NCBI GenBank assembly: GCA_038253885.1
Contig: JBBSGP010000060.1
Span: 1-15,322, forward strand
Reading direction: 5' to 3'
Source: JALZAQ01 sp038253885
GTDB taxonomy: Bacteria > Gemmatimonadota > Gemmatimonadetes > Gemmatimonadales > Gemmatimonadaceae
DNA: 15,322 bases
In this document: piece by piece, positions 6,600 through 13,290 of the stretch
Position numbering within the stretch: the first letter of the stretch is position 1
Layout of the letters: every line of letters starts with the position of its first letter
The notes under the pieces: generated by a model
The model's input: only the letters and a program-made list of their open reading frames with translations
The model's database searches: none
Told to the model about the DNA's origin: nothing
Made by a program: the position numbers and the translations under genes

Positions 6600-7817
6600 G
6601 TGAAAGTTAAGCTGCTGATCGCGGCCGCGGCCACTTCCGCAGCCACCGCCTGGTCGGCGCTCTGGACCTTTCCGGCGATGCTGCTCAGCGCCTTCCTCGT
6701 CGCCTGGGGCGCTGAAGCCGCACAGTTCCTGATCTCCCAGGGCCTCGCGCTGGCGATCCTCGCCTGGCTGCAGACGCTGCCCGAGTTCGCGGTCGAGGCG
6801 GTGATCGCCTGGTCGGCAGGTCAGGATCCCACATGGTGTTTCGTGGCCAGTCCACCCGTCGGCTGCCACTCGCATCTGGCGATCGCGAACTTCACCGGCG
6901 CCATCCGACTGCTGGTGGGGCTTGGCTGGCCGCTCATCTACTGCGTGGCGGCGCTGGTTGAACGGCGGCGCGGCGGCCGGCTGCGCACCATTCAGCTCGA
7001 GAAGGAGCACGCCGTCGAGGTGATGGCGACGATCGCGCCGGTCTCCTACTTCTATTGGGTGTGGTGGAAGGGATCGATCGGTTTGGTGGATGCCGCGGTG
7101 TTGACGACGATGTATATCGGGTATCTGGCGGTCCTCTGGCGCTTTCCGCCACAGCGCGAGGAGGGGCTGAGCGAAGTGGCCAGGCCGGCGCGGTGGGCGT
7201 ACGAGCGTCGCGGCGCGTGGCGGGTGATCACGATCGCAGCCTTCTTCGTGATCGGAGGCGTTCTGATGTATTTCACGGCGCACCCCTTTCTCGAGTCGCT
7301 GCTGGCGGTCGCGATTCCGCTCGGCGTCAGCCAGTTCGTGTTCGTGCAGTGGGTGGCGCCGTTCGTGAGCGAGTTTCCGGAGGGGCTGACGACGGTGCGC
7401 TGGGCCGCCACCGTTCACCGCGCACCGGTCGGTCTGGTCAATCTGTTGTCGAGCAACGTCAACCAGTGGACGGTTCTCGCCGCCATGATCCCGATCGCGT
7501 TTTCGGTGTCCCGCGGAGCGCCGACCGCGCTGCCGTTCGACGGCGCGCAACGCCTCGAGATCCTGCTGACGCTGCTCCAGAGCACGGTCGCGGTACTGCT
7601 GCTCCTCGACCTGCGCTTTCACTGGTGGAACGCGGCGCTGCTCTTCCTGCTCTGGGGAGCGCAGTTCCTCGTGGCGGAATGGCGAAACGAGATGGTGTGG
7701 GTGTATGGCGGGTGGGCCGTGCTGCTGGCGCTGCACCGCTGCTGGCGTGGAGCGCGTGCTCCCCGCATCTTGCGCGATCTGCTCAGGTCGCCACGAAAAA
7801 AACAGGGCCCCGCGTGA
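6600..7817 (+). CDS. Na+/Ca2+ exchanger-type (CaCA superfamily-like) membrane protein
   Basis: An integral membrane protein of about 405 residues with some ten hydrophobic segments. Two related halves carry CaCA-like alpha repeats. The first has LALAILAWLQTLPEFAVEA (glutamate E62, compare GTSLPE). The second has FVFVQWVAPFVSEFPEGL (E258 and E261) followed by GLVNLLSSNVNQ (S284-N288), compare the GSNIFN helix. These acidic residues bind the cation in characterised exchangers. The motifs are degenerate, so the ion is uncertain: Ca2+/Na+ or cation/H+ antiport is the best guess. The start is uncertain: a TTG at 6561 and a GTG at 6600 are the only obvious in-frame choices after the upstream stop at 6543-6545. 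GTG was chosen because it is preferred over TTG and lies at the edge of the first helix. The TGA stop forms the loop of the minus-strand terminator hairpin at 7805-7827. Confidence 0.78.
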   Translation: MKVKLLIAAAATSAATAWSALWTFPAMLLSAFLVAWGAEAAQFLISQGLALAILAWLQTLPEFAVEAVIAWSAGQDPTWCFVASPPVGCHSHLAIANFTGAIRLLVGLGWPLIYCVAALVERRRGGRLRTIQLEKEHAVEVMATIAPVSYFYWVWWKGSIGLVDAAVLTTMYIGYLAVLWRFPPQREEGLSEVARPARWAYERRGAWRVITIAAFFVIGGVLMYFTAHPFLESLLAVAIPLGVSQFVFVQWVAPFVSEFPEGLTTVRWAATVHRAPVGLVNLLSSNVNQWTVLAAMIPIAFSVSRGAPTALPFDGAQRLEILLTLLQSTVAVLLLLDLRFHWWNAALLFLLWGAQFLVAEWRNEMVWVYGGWAVLLALHRCWRGARAPRILRDLLRSPRKKQGPA

Positions 7818-7827
7818 CGCGAGGCCC
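7796..7827 (-). terminator. Rho-independent terminator of the minus-strand small RNA
   Basis: Read on the minus strand, GGGCCTCGCG (7827-7818) pairs with CGCGGGGCCC (7814-7805) around loop TCA. This gives ten continuous pairs including one U-G wobble. Then come TG and seven Ts (7802-7796). On the + strand the wobble becomes a C/A mismatch and no T-run follows, so the element works for minus-strand transcription. It overlaps the last codons and the stop of the exchanger gene. Confidence 0.88.
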
Positions 7828-7991
7828 GAAGGAAGCGGGAACGAAGAGGATTTTTGAAGCCCCGTCGAATGTATGAGGTCCTCACCACACCTTCCGCCTT
7901 CCCCGCGCTGGGGCATGACGTCAGCATGGATTGTCGAACCCACCCGAGAGACTTGTTGGCTCAAAAATTAGGCTCTTCGCCCCACTCTGCT
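7796..7991 (-). ncRNA. Putative structured small RNA (~195 nt), possibly 6S-like
   Basis: Transcription is predicted from about 7991 down to the T-run at 7796, set by a near-consensus promoter and a strong terminator. The ends of the RNA pair: 7983-7973 with 7848-7838 (11 pairs, two G-U). After a CCUA/C internal loop, 7968-7961 pairs with 7857-7850 (8 pairs). GCC 7960-7958 then pairs with GGC 7861-7859, leaving one bulged U. Inside are smaller hairpins, including CCCC-AGCGC-GGGG and a 9-pair bulged hairpin closing on GAC near 7885. The noted wobbles are G-U only on the minus strand. No convincing open frame with a ribosome binding site fits inside. Size, paired ends and stand-alone transcription resemble 6S RNA, but I cannot match a known consensus, so the family is open. 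Confidence 0.68.
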
Positions 7992-7997
7992 GTCCGC

Positions 7998-8026
7998 ATT
8001 CTAGTGACCCCTCCAGCGATCGTCAA
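7998..8026 (-). promoter_or_regulatory. Sigma-70-type promoter of the minus-strand small RNA
   Basis: The minus strand reads TTGACG (8026-8021), a 17-base spacer (8020-8004) and TAGAAT (8003-7998). Five of six bases match consensus in each box, with ideal spacing. The expected start point is about 7991. The -35 box lies only four bases from the ATG of the divergent small membrane protein gene. Confidence 0.75.
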
Positions 8027-8030
8027 CGAC

Positions 8031-8225
8031 ATGAATTCCTCTCGAAAGCTCCTCGACGGAATAGCGATCCCGCTGGCCCTGATCATGCTCGTGTTCTGGG
8101 CCATCGGCGCGTTCGCGTGGACCGGCCCCGGCTGGATTCATCTCTTCCTGACGCTCGGCGTCTTTCTGCTCATCTACGGCATCGTGGCTCGCACCGGCCG
8201 CGGCGGGCCGACGGCGCGCCCCTGA
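8031..8225 (+). CDS. Small two-helix membrane protein, lmo0937/DUF5670-like
   Basis: A 64-residue protein with two predicted transmembrane helices, about residues 10-30 and 35-53. They are separated by a short WTGPGWIH turn and followed by a basic tail. The pattern of first helix, G-x-hydrophobic-H, second helix and basic end resembles the small lmo0937-type membrane proteins (DUF5670), which are common and uncharacterised. ATG 8031 is favoured because the frame upstream of it runs back through the structured RNA region and reads as non-membrane, Arg/Pro/His-rich sequence. No convincing Shine-Dalgarno precedes it, so the start and expression level are uncertain. It ends 23 bases before the NDUFA9-like gene and could share its transcript. 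Confidence 0.68.
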   Translation: MNSSRKLLDGIAIPLALIMLVFWAIGAFAWTGPGWIHLFLTLGVFLLIYGIVARTGRGGPTARP

Positions 8226-8248
8226 GCTCGCGCCTCCCCGAGGGAGAG

Positions 8249-9316
8249 ATGGGCGGCGAGCGAGTGCCCGTGGTCGGTGTGGAAACGACGTTGCCAGCGG
8301 AGCTGCAGCGCGCGATCGAACGGGAGAGCGGCGCGACCGCGGCGCAGGAAGATCCGGCGCCGGTGCTGGACGCCCGGAGTGCTCCGGTGCTCGTCACCGG
8401 AGCCGCCGGCCTGGTGGGCACCCACGTCTGCCGGGAGCTGACGAAGCGGGGCTGGTCCGTGCGCGCTCTGGTGCGTGACCAGAACAAGGCGCTGCGAAGG
8501 CTGGGCCACCTGAAGGTGGACCTTGTCGTCGGAGACATTCGCGAGGCGGACGACCTCGATCGGGCGCTCCGCGGGTGCGGTACGGTCATTCACCTTGCTG
8601 CGATCGCGATCGAGAGCGGTGGACAACTCTACGAAGCGGTCAACGCCGAGGCGACCGAGCGACTACTGGCGGCGGCGGCCGAGGCGGGAGCCGAACGCTT
8701 CGTGCATATGTCGCAGAACGGCGCCTCCAGCGCATCGCCGTATCGCTTTCTCCGCAGCAAAGGCGTGGCCGAGGATCGCGTTCGGAGCAGCAGCCGCAAA
8801 TGGACCGTCCTGCGTCCATCCGTGATCTTCGGTCCGCAGGACGAGTTTGTGAACGTCCTGGGACGACTGGCGAGACTCACACCCTTCTTCTTTCCCCTGC
8901 CGGATGGAGGCCGGGCGCGCTTCCAGCCGATCGCGGCCGTCGATGTCGCAGGCGTGATCGCGCTCGTTCTCGAGAAGCCGGAGACCATTGGCCAGATCTA
9001 TCCGCTCGGCGGACCGGCGGCCCTGACGTTGCGTCAGATGGCGGAGCGAATCTTCCTTGCCATGCACGTGACGCGGCGGATCGTATCCCTTCCGATCGGA
9101 CTTCTCACCCCCGCGGTGGGCCTGCTGCAGCGCGTCCTCCCTCACCCTCCCGTGACCACGAGTCTGCTCGAGCTGCTCTCGGTGGACAACACGGTCCCCG
9201 GGAACGCGCTATCCGAGGAATTCGGCATCTCGCCGACGCCCTTCGCGCCGGAGGAGATCCGGTGGCTCCGCGACATCACGGTGCGCGACGCACTGAGGTC
9301 GATCTTCCGTCGCTAG
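8249..9316 (+). CDS. NAD(P)-binding atypical SDR, complex I NDUFA9-like
   Basis: A 355-residue NAD(P)-binding Rossmann protein of the atypical SDR class that includes the complex I subunit NDUFA9 and related epimerase-like reductases. The dinucleotide motif VTGAAGLVG spans residues 49-57. It is followed by VVGDIRE, VIHLAAIA and RPSVIFGPQDEFVN, the last highly characteristic of the NDUFA9 subgroup; then come FQPIAAVDVA and a C-terminal IYPLGGPAALTLRQ segment. About 45 residues precede the Rossmann fold, so the true start could be later. ATG 8249 has a purine-rich AGGGAG just upstream (8241-8246), although the spacing is short. There is no nuo gene nearby. A bacterial role in quinone or lipid metabolism is likely but undefined. 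Confidence 0.85.
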   Translation: MGGERVPVVGVETTLPAELQRAIERESGATAAQEDPAPVLDARSAPVLVTGAAGLVGTHVCRELTKRGWSVRALVRDQNKALRRLGHLKVDLVVGDIREADDLDRALRGCGTVIHLAAIAIESGGQLYEAVNAEATERLLAAAAEAGAERFVHMSQNGASSASPYRFLRSKGVAEDRVRSSSRKWTVLRPSVIFGPQDEFVNVLGRLARLTPFFFPLPDGGRARFQPIAAVDVAGVIALVLEKPETIGQIYPLGGPAALTLRQMAERIFLAMHVTRRIVSLPIGLLTPAVGLLQRVLPHPPVTTSLLELLSVDNTVPGNALSEEFGISPTPFAPEEIRWLRDITVRDALRSIFRR

Positions 9317-9349
9317 ACGCGCACTCCGCGGGTCGAGCCAGTGCGCGTC
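9316..9349. terminator. 10-bp inverted repeat between convergent genes (terminator-like)
   Basis: GACGCGCACT (9316-9325) and AGTGCGCGTC (9340-9349) are exact reverse complements with a 14-base loop. It starts at the last base of the NDUFA9-like stop codon and lies just before the end of the minus-strand RidA gene. There is no T-run on either side, so it is probably a weak or factor-assisted bidirectional terminator. Confidence 0.45.
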
Positions 9350-9368
9350 GCGAGACCATCGCCGATTC

Positions 9369-9848
9369 CTATCTCGTGGCGATGCATTCCAGCTCGATAC
9401 GCGCACCGCGCGCCAGTCCGCTGGTGCCGAAGGCGCTGCGGGCGGGGAGAGTCCGCGTGAAATAGGTGATGTAGACCCGGTTCATCGTCTCCCATTCAGC
9501 CATGTCCGCGAGCATGGCCGTGCACTTCACCACGCGATCCATCGACGAGCCGACGCGACCGAGCAGTGCGCGGATGTTCTCGAGAGTCTGTCGCGTCTCC
9601 GCCTCGATTCCGCCTGGCACGAGGCGGCCGGTGCTGTCAGTTCCAATCTGGCCCGACAGATAGATCAGCGATCCGATTCGGACGGCGCTCGAGAACGGAA
9701 GCCGCTGCTGGCCGAGCGCTCCCGAGAGGGCGTAGTACTGAACGTCGGGAGCAGCATCCGGGATCGCCGGAGATCCCGGAGAGCTGGCGGAGCGACAGGC
9801 GCACGCGAGGAGAACGCCGAGGGCGAGCGGACTACGCGACAGGGACAT
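9369..9848 (-). CDS. RidA-family protein with lipoprotein signal peptide
   Basis: A 159-residue protein of the RidA (YjgF/YER057c/UK114) family, whose cytosolic members hydrolyse reactive enamine/imine intermediates as trimers. ATG 9848 gives a type II signal peptide: SLSRS, hydrophobic PLALGV, lipobox LLAC with C16. The RidA domain follows from about residue 37 (YYALSGALGQQRLPFSSAVRIG, IYLSGQIGTD). The substrate-binding arginine (R137 in PARSAFGTSGL) and the glutamate that matches E120 of the E. coli enzyme (E152) are conserved. The enzyme is thus probably active but exported and membrane-anchored. The start is five bases after the GNAT stop, with GGAG at the end of that gene, so it is the last gene of the sbcDC-GNAT-RidA run. 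The longer frame to 9938 reads through the GNAT end and would spoil the signal. Confidence 0.85.
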   Translation of the reverse strand: MSLSRSPLALGVLLACACRSASSPGSPAIPDAAPDVQYYALSGALGQQRLPFSSAVRIGSLIYLSGQIGTDSTGRLVPGGIEAETRQTLENIRALLGRVGSSMDRVVKCTAMLADMAEWETMNRVYITYFTRTLPARSAFGTSGLARGARIELECIATR

Positions 9849-9853
9849 GGTTA

Positions 9854-10828
9854 CTAGATCTCCCAGTTCGACAGGACGATACCGCTCTCTGCCCGCCGTT
9901 CCGGGGCCTCGGCGATCGTCATGCGCAGATCGGTCCATCGTACCCGGGCACCCATCTGAACCAGCTGGCGGTAGGCAGCGAGATACTCCGTCTGGACGCG
10001 GAATGCCGCACGGCGCGCCCCGCTGCGGCGGGCGAAATCGGTGAGCATCTGCACCATCGCGGGCAGTTGCTCCTCGCGCTCCACCACCAGCTTGAGCACG
10101 CGCATCTCCTCGCGCGCACGTCCCTCCACCAATGGGACGCTGTGACAGAGCGCGAAGCCGCGCACGCGCCCGGCCGCGCGGAGCAGCACGGTGTCGCCCA
10201 AACCCAACTGTTCGGTGAGCACGAGCTCACGGGTGAAATCGTAGCCCGACAGGAGGCCGCTGACGAGCGCGTGACACTCCGCCAGCACGTCGGCCTTCTC
10301 CGTCGCGGGGATCCGACTCAGCAGCGTCGGACCGCGCTCGGCAGTGCTCGCGTCCAGGGTGAGGGTGATCGTGAGGCGGCCGGGGATGAAGCCGAGGCCA
10401 GAGTAGAAGCCGATGTTGTCCATGGTACGCGGCATCGTCTCGAGGCCGATGGTGCTCGTCTGAGCGGCGCGAAGCCACTCGATGCCGGCTCGCACGATCT
10501 CCTTCCCGAGCCCCGAGCTCTGACGGTCGGCGCGCACCGCCAGAGGTCCCATCCAGCCCTCGACCCCGGAGCGGTGCATGACGTTGAAGGCGACGATGTC
10601 GTCGCGCTCGTCGCGCCACACCAGCGCGCCACCGTCTGCGTCCTCGATGGCGTAACGCCAGATCAGCGGATTCAGATGGGGCACTCTCACCCCGACCATT
10701 CCGTCCCGCCGGTAACGCTCGGTGAACGCATCGCTGAACACCTGATTGAGCGATGGCACGTCATCCAGACGAGCCGGATAGGGACCGTCCGCCTGGTGAC
10801 TGCTTCTCCAGCTGCGTGCGATCGCCAT
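9854..10828 (-). CDS. Tandem GNAT-family N-acetyltransferase
   Basis: A 324-residue protein with a complete N-terminal GNAT domain and a second, degenerate GNAT-like half. The acetyl-CoA pyrophosphate loop is RQSSGLGKE (102-110), preceded by a WMGPLAVR strand and followed by NIGFYSGLGFIPG, the usual final strand. The C-terminal half (about 185-324) repeats the fold (VRGFALCHSVPLVEG, EEMRVLKLVVE, EYLAAYRQLVQMGARVRWTDLRMT) but lacks the pyrophosphate loop. ATG 10828 shares its first base with the sbcC stop (TGATG, 10830-10826), so translation is coupled. A longer frame upstream lies within sbcC. GNAT enzymes transfer an acetyl group to amines of small molecules or proteins; the substrate here is unknown. 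Confidence 0.85.
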   Translation of the reverse strand: MAIARSWRSSHQADGPYPARLDDVPSLNQVFSDAFTERYRRDGMVGVRVPHLNPLIWRYAIEDADGGALVWRDERDDIVAFNVMHRSGVEGWMGPLAVRADRQSSGLGKEIVRAGIEWLRAAQTSTIGLETMPRTMDNIGFYSGLGFIPGRLTITLTLDASTAERGPTLLSRIPATEKADVLAECHALVSGLLSGYDFTRELVLTEQLGLGDTVLLRAAGRVRGFALCHSVPLVEGRAREEMRVLKLVVEREEQLPAMVQMLTDFARRSGARRAAFRVQTEYLAAYRQLVQMGARVRWTDLRMTIAEAPERRAESGIVLSNWEI

Positions 10829-13290
10829 CAGTCTGCCGCCCCGGCGGCCTCGAGCAGGGGCGCGAGAGCATTCTCGGTGGGTCTCACACCGCCGGAAGCC
10901 GCCTCCACCACCGAGCACCCGCGCTCCTCGTCGAAGCGCACGGTGATCACATGATCCAGTCCCTCGCGCACCGACTCGATGTGGGTGATCACGATAACCT
11001 GCTCGAAGCGGTCCTGCAGACCGCGCAGGAGCTCGAGGACATTCATCCGTCTCGGCTCATCCAGCGATCCGAAGATCTCATCCAGCACCAGGAGGGAGAA
11101 CGGCTGTCCGGCACGCTCGGCGATCATCTGGGAGATCGCGAGCCGCAGCACGAGATTCGAGAGGTCCTCCTCTCCGCCCGAGATCACCGGTTTCGGCACC
11201 CCGTCCTCGAGCACGACGATGTTGTACAGATCGTCGAGCTCCAGCTCGGCGTAGCGCCCGTCGGTGAGATCGTTGAGAAAGCCGCTGGCGAGCTCGGCCA
11301 GCTCCGGCCGCAGCTGATGATTGAGGTCCGTCCGCAAGTCGGTGTAGGCCCGGTCCAGCTCATCGTGCAGGCGCTTTCGGGCGGTGAGCTCGGCCAGAAC
11401 GCGCTGCCGCTGGCCCAGCTCGCGCGCATTCGCCTCGGCCGTGCGCAGGGCGGCGGCGGCCGCGGCGACATCCCGCTCAGCTGACACCGCCGCGACCTCG
11501 GCGGCGTGTCGCTCCAGCGTCACCCGCTCGTAGGCGAGACGCAGCGCCGCGAAATCGCGCTCGGAGAGCTCCAGCGCATCGCGGCGGGCCCAGCCCTCGA
11601 CCACTCGCCGTCGAACCCGTCCCAGTTGCTCCCGGACGTTGAGCCGCTCCTGCACGAGATGCGGCTCCCGTTCGATCTGCGCACCGAGCCTGGCCGCCCG
11701 CGCGTCGAGAGGAGTGAGGCGATCCAGCTCGTGGCGCACTTCCGCGTGGCGAGTCGCCTGATACCCCGCAGGGATGGCGGCGAGGTCACGGTCGAGCATC
11801 CCGAGCCGCTCTTCCTTGGCGGCCAGGTCGCCCCCGATCTGGGCCTTCTCCTGCACCGCGAGCTGCACCTTCATCAGGCGCCGCTCCAGTAGCGCCACCT
11901 CCTCGAAGAACTTGCGCCGGGCAGTGTCGAGCTCCTTCACATCGTCTGGCATCTCGGCCAGCTGGTCGATGCGTCTGGTATAGTAGTTTCCGTCCACCCG
12001 CACCGTCTCGATCTGCTCGTCGAGCATGTCGAGCACGCTCTGCAAACTCCCCTGCAGGGGCCGCATGCAGGTCGGGCACGCACCCTCGGCCCCGGTCGCG
12101 GCCAGTCGATCACGCTGCTGCTTGAGCTCGGTGTACTGCTGGCGGAGCGCCTGCCGCTTCGTTTCGGCCTCCTGCCGATCACGCACCCATTCGGTGCGTC
12201 GCAGCTCCAGCCGGCCGTCCGCGTCCTCCACCTCCAGTCGCCTGGTCTCGAGCGTGCGGGTCGTCTCCTGTTCGAGCCGGGGAGCGCTGTCGATCTTCTC
12301 GCGTCGCTCGCGCAGACGCCCGATCTCTTCCTCGAGTGAGTGTCGGCTCTCGAGCAGAGTCTGTCTCCGACCTTCCTCGCGAGCCAGCACCTCGAGTTGA
12401 TGAAACTCCGACATCAGAGACGGATAGGCGCCGAGCTCGCGATGCAGCACCTCCAACTCGCGCCCCGACGTCGCGATGTCGGCCAGCTCCCGGTCCAAGC
12501 GCTCGAGGTCGCGGGTGAGAGCCGCTTCCTCTCCCTCGGCCAGCTTCACCTCGGTGAGCAGCTCCTGCACGCGCTCGCGCTCCCGCTGGGCAGTCTCCCA
12601 GCGGGGCGTGATCTCCGACAGACGTCGATCGCAGTCCTGGCGCTGCTCGGCCGCCGTCTCCATCGCGGCACGTGTCGCCACCAGCCGGCGCTCGGCCTCG
12701 ACGGTCGTGCGATTGACCGAGTCGGCATCCGGCAGCCCCAAGCGGACTCCGGCAATCTCGGCCACGACCGCGCTCCGTTGCTCCCTCAACAGCCGCTGGG
12801 CGTCGCGGAGCCGCTCGTATCCGAGCACGTGAGAGAGAAACTGGCCCCGCTCCGACGGCCCCATGGCCGCCATCACGCTCAACTCCTTCTGGCCAGTGAA
12901 GTACGTGTTGAAGAACTCCTCACGGGTCATTCCGAGACGGCGCTCCACCAGATCGGTCACTCCGCTGATCGTGCTCGCGATCGGTGCCGAGGATCCATCC
13001 AGATAGAGCTCGGCGCTGGTGAGACCCCGGCAGATCCGGTAGTGATGGCCCCCGAGATCGAAGTCGAGCTCGACGTTGACCGATGCCCGCGGGCCGGCCT
13101 TCACCCAGCGAATCGAGTCGCGCGTGCCACGGGCAGCCGCATTCCCATAGATCGCCCAGGCGATCGCCTCGAGGATCGTGCTCTTCCCCGAGCCGTTCGC
13201 ACCAACGATGCCGGTGAGACCCGAGTCGAACTCGATCCGGGTATCGGCGTGCTGCCGAAAGTTGCAGAGGCGGACGGCGTTGAGGCGCAC
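10828..13290 (-). CDS. sbcC: SbcC/Rad50-type exonuclease ATPase subunit
   Basis: An 820-residue SMC-like ATPase that pairs with SbcD to cut DNA hairpins and blocked ends during repair and replication. Walker A GANGSGKST spans residues 30-38. A long coiled coil (about 170-640) is interrupted at its middle by the zinc-hook CPTC (C405-C408). The signature ISGGEEDLSNL starts at 703, and Walker B LLVLDEIFGSLD has D737 and E738. The architecture is complete; at 820 residues it is shorter than the ~1050-residue E. coli protein and close to the shorter Rad50-like forms. GTG 13290 shares a base with the sbcD stop codon (TAGTG, 13292-13288), and the first residues (VRLNAVRLCNFRQH) match the family N-terminus. 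The longer frame to 13623 lies inside sbcD and is not real. Confidence 0.95.
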   Translation of the reverse strand: MRLNAVRLCNFRQHADTRIEFDSGLTGIVGANGSGKSTILEAIAWAIYGNAAARGTRDSIRWVKAGPRASVNVELDFDLGGHHYRICRGLTSAELYLDGSSAPIASTISGVTDLVERRLGMTREEFFNTYFTGQKELSVMAAMGPSERGQFLSHVLGYERLRDAQRLLREQRSAVVAEIAGVRLGLPDADSVNRTTVEAERRLVATRAAMETAAEQRQDCDRRLSEITPRWETAQRERERVQELLTEVKLAEGEEAALTRDLERLDRELADIATSGRELEVLHRELGAYPSLMSEFHQLEVLAREEGRRQTLLESRHSLEEEIGRLRERREKIDSAPRLEQETTRTLETRRLEVEDADGRLELRRTEWVRDRQEAETKRQALRQQYTELKQQRDRLAATGAEGACPTCMRPLQGSLQSVLDMLDEQIETVRVDGNYYTRRIDQLAEMPDDVKELDTARRKFFEEVALLERRLMKVQLAVQEKAQIGGDLAAKEERLGMLDRDLAAIPAGYQATRHAEVRHELDRLTPLDARAARLGAQIEREPHLVQERLNVREQLGRVRRRVVEGWARRDALELSERDFAALRLAYERVTLERHAAEVAAVSAERDVAAAAAALRTAEANARELGQRQRVLAELTARKRLHDELDRAYTDLRTDLNHQLRPELAELASGFLNDLTDGRYAELELDDLYNIVVLEDGVPKPVISGGEEDLSNLVLRLAISQMIAERAGQPFSLLVLDEIFGSLDEPRRMNVLELLRGLQDRFEQVIVITHIESVREGLDHVITVRFDEERGCSVVEAASGGVRPTENALAPLLEAAGAAD

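Noticed and set aside
7823..7848. GAAGGAAGC on the + strand recalls the conserved core of the signal recognition particle RNA
   Set aside because: The surrounding bases do not match the SRP core, and all the structure and signals in this gap point to the minus strand.
7911..7927. Palindrome TGACGTCA could be an operator
   Set aside because: It lies inside the predicted small RNA, away from any promoter, and eight bases are too few to claim a site.
7928..7950. GGTTCGA-like stretch on the minus strand recalls a tRNA or tmRNA T-loop
   Set aside because: The closing G-C pair of the T-arm is missing, and no acceptor, D or anticodon arm can be built around it.
6558..7964. Long minus-strand open frame (468 codons) opposite the exchanger gene
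   Set aside because: Its protein is Arg/His/Gln/Pro-rich without any domain, typical of an antisense shadow in GC-rich DNA. It also runs across the terminator and small RNA.
9566..10954. Long + strand open frame (462 codons) opposite RidA and GNAT
   Set aside because: It has no recognisable motif and lies fully antisense to two well-supported genes.
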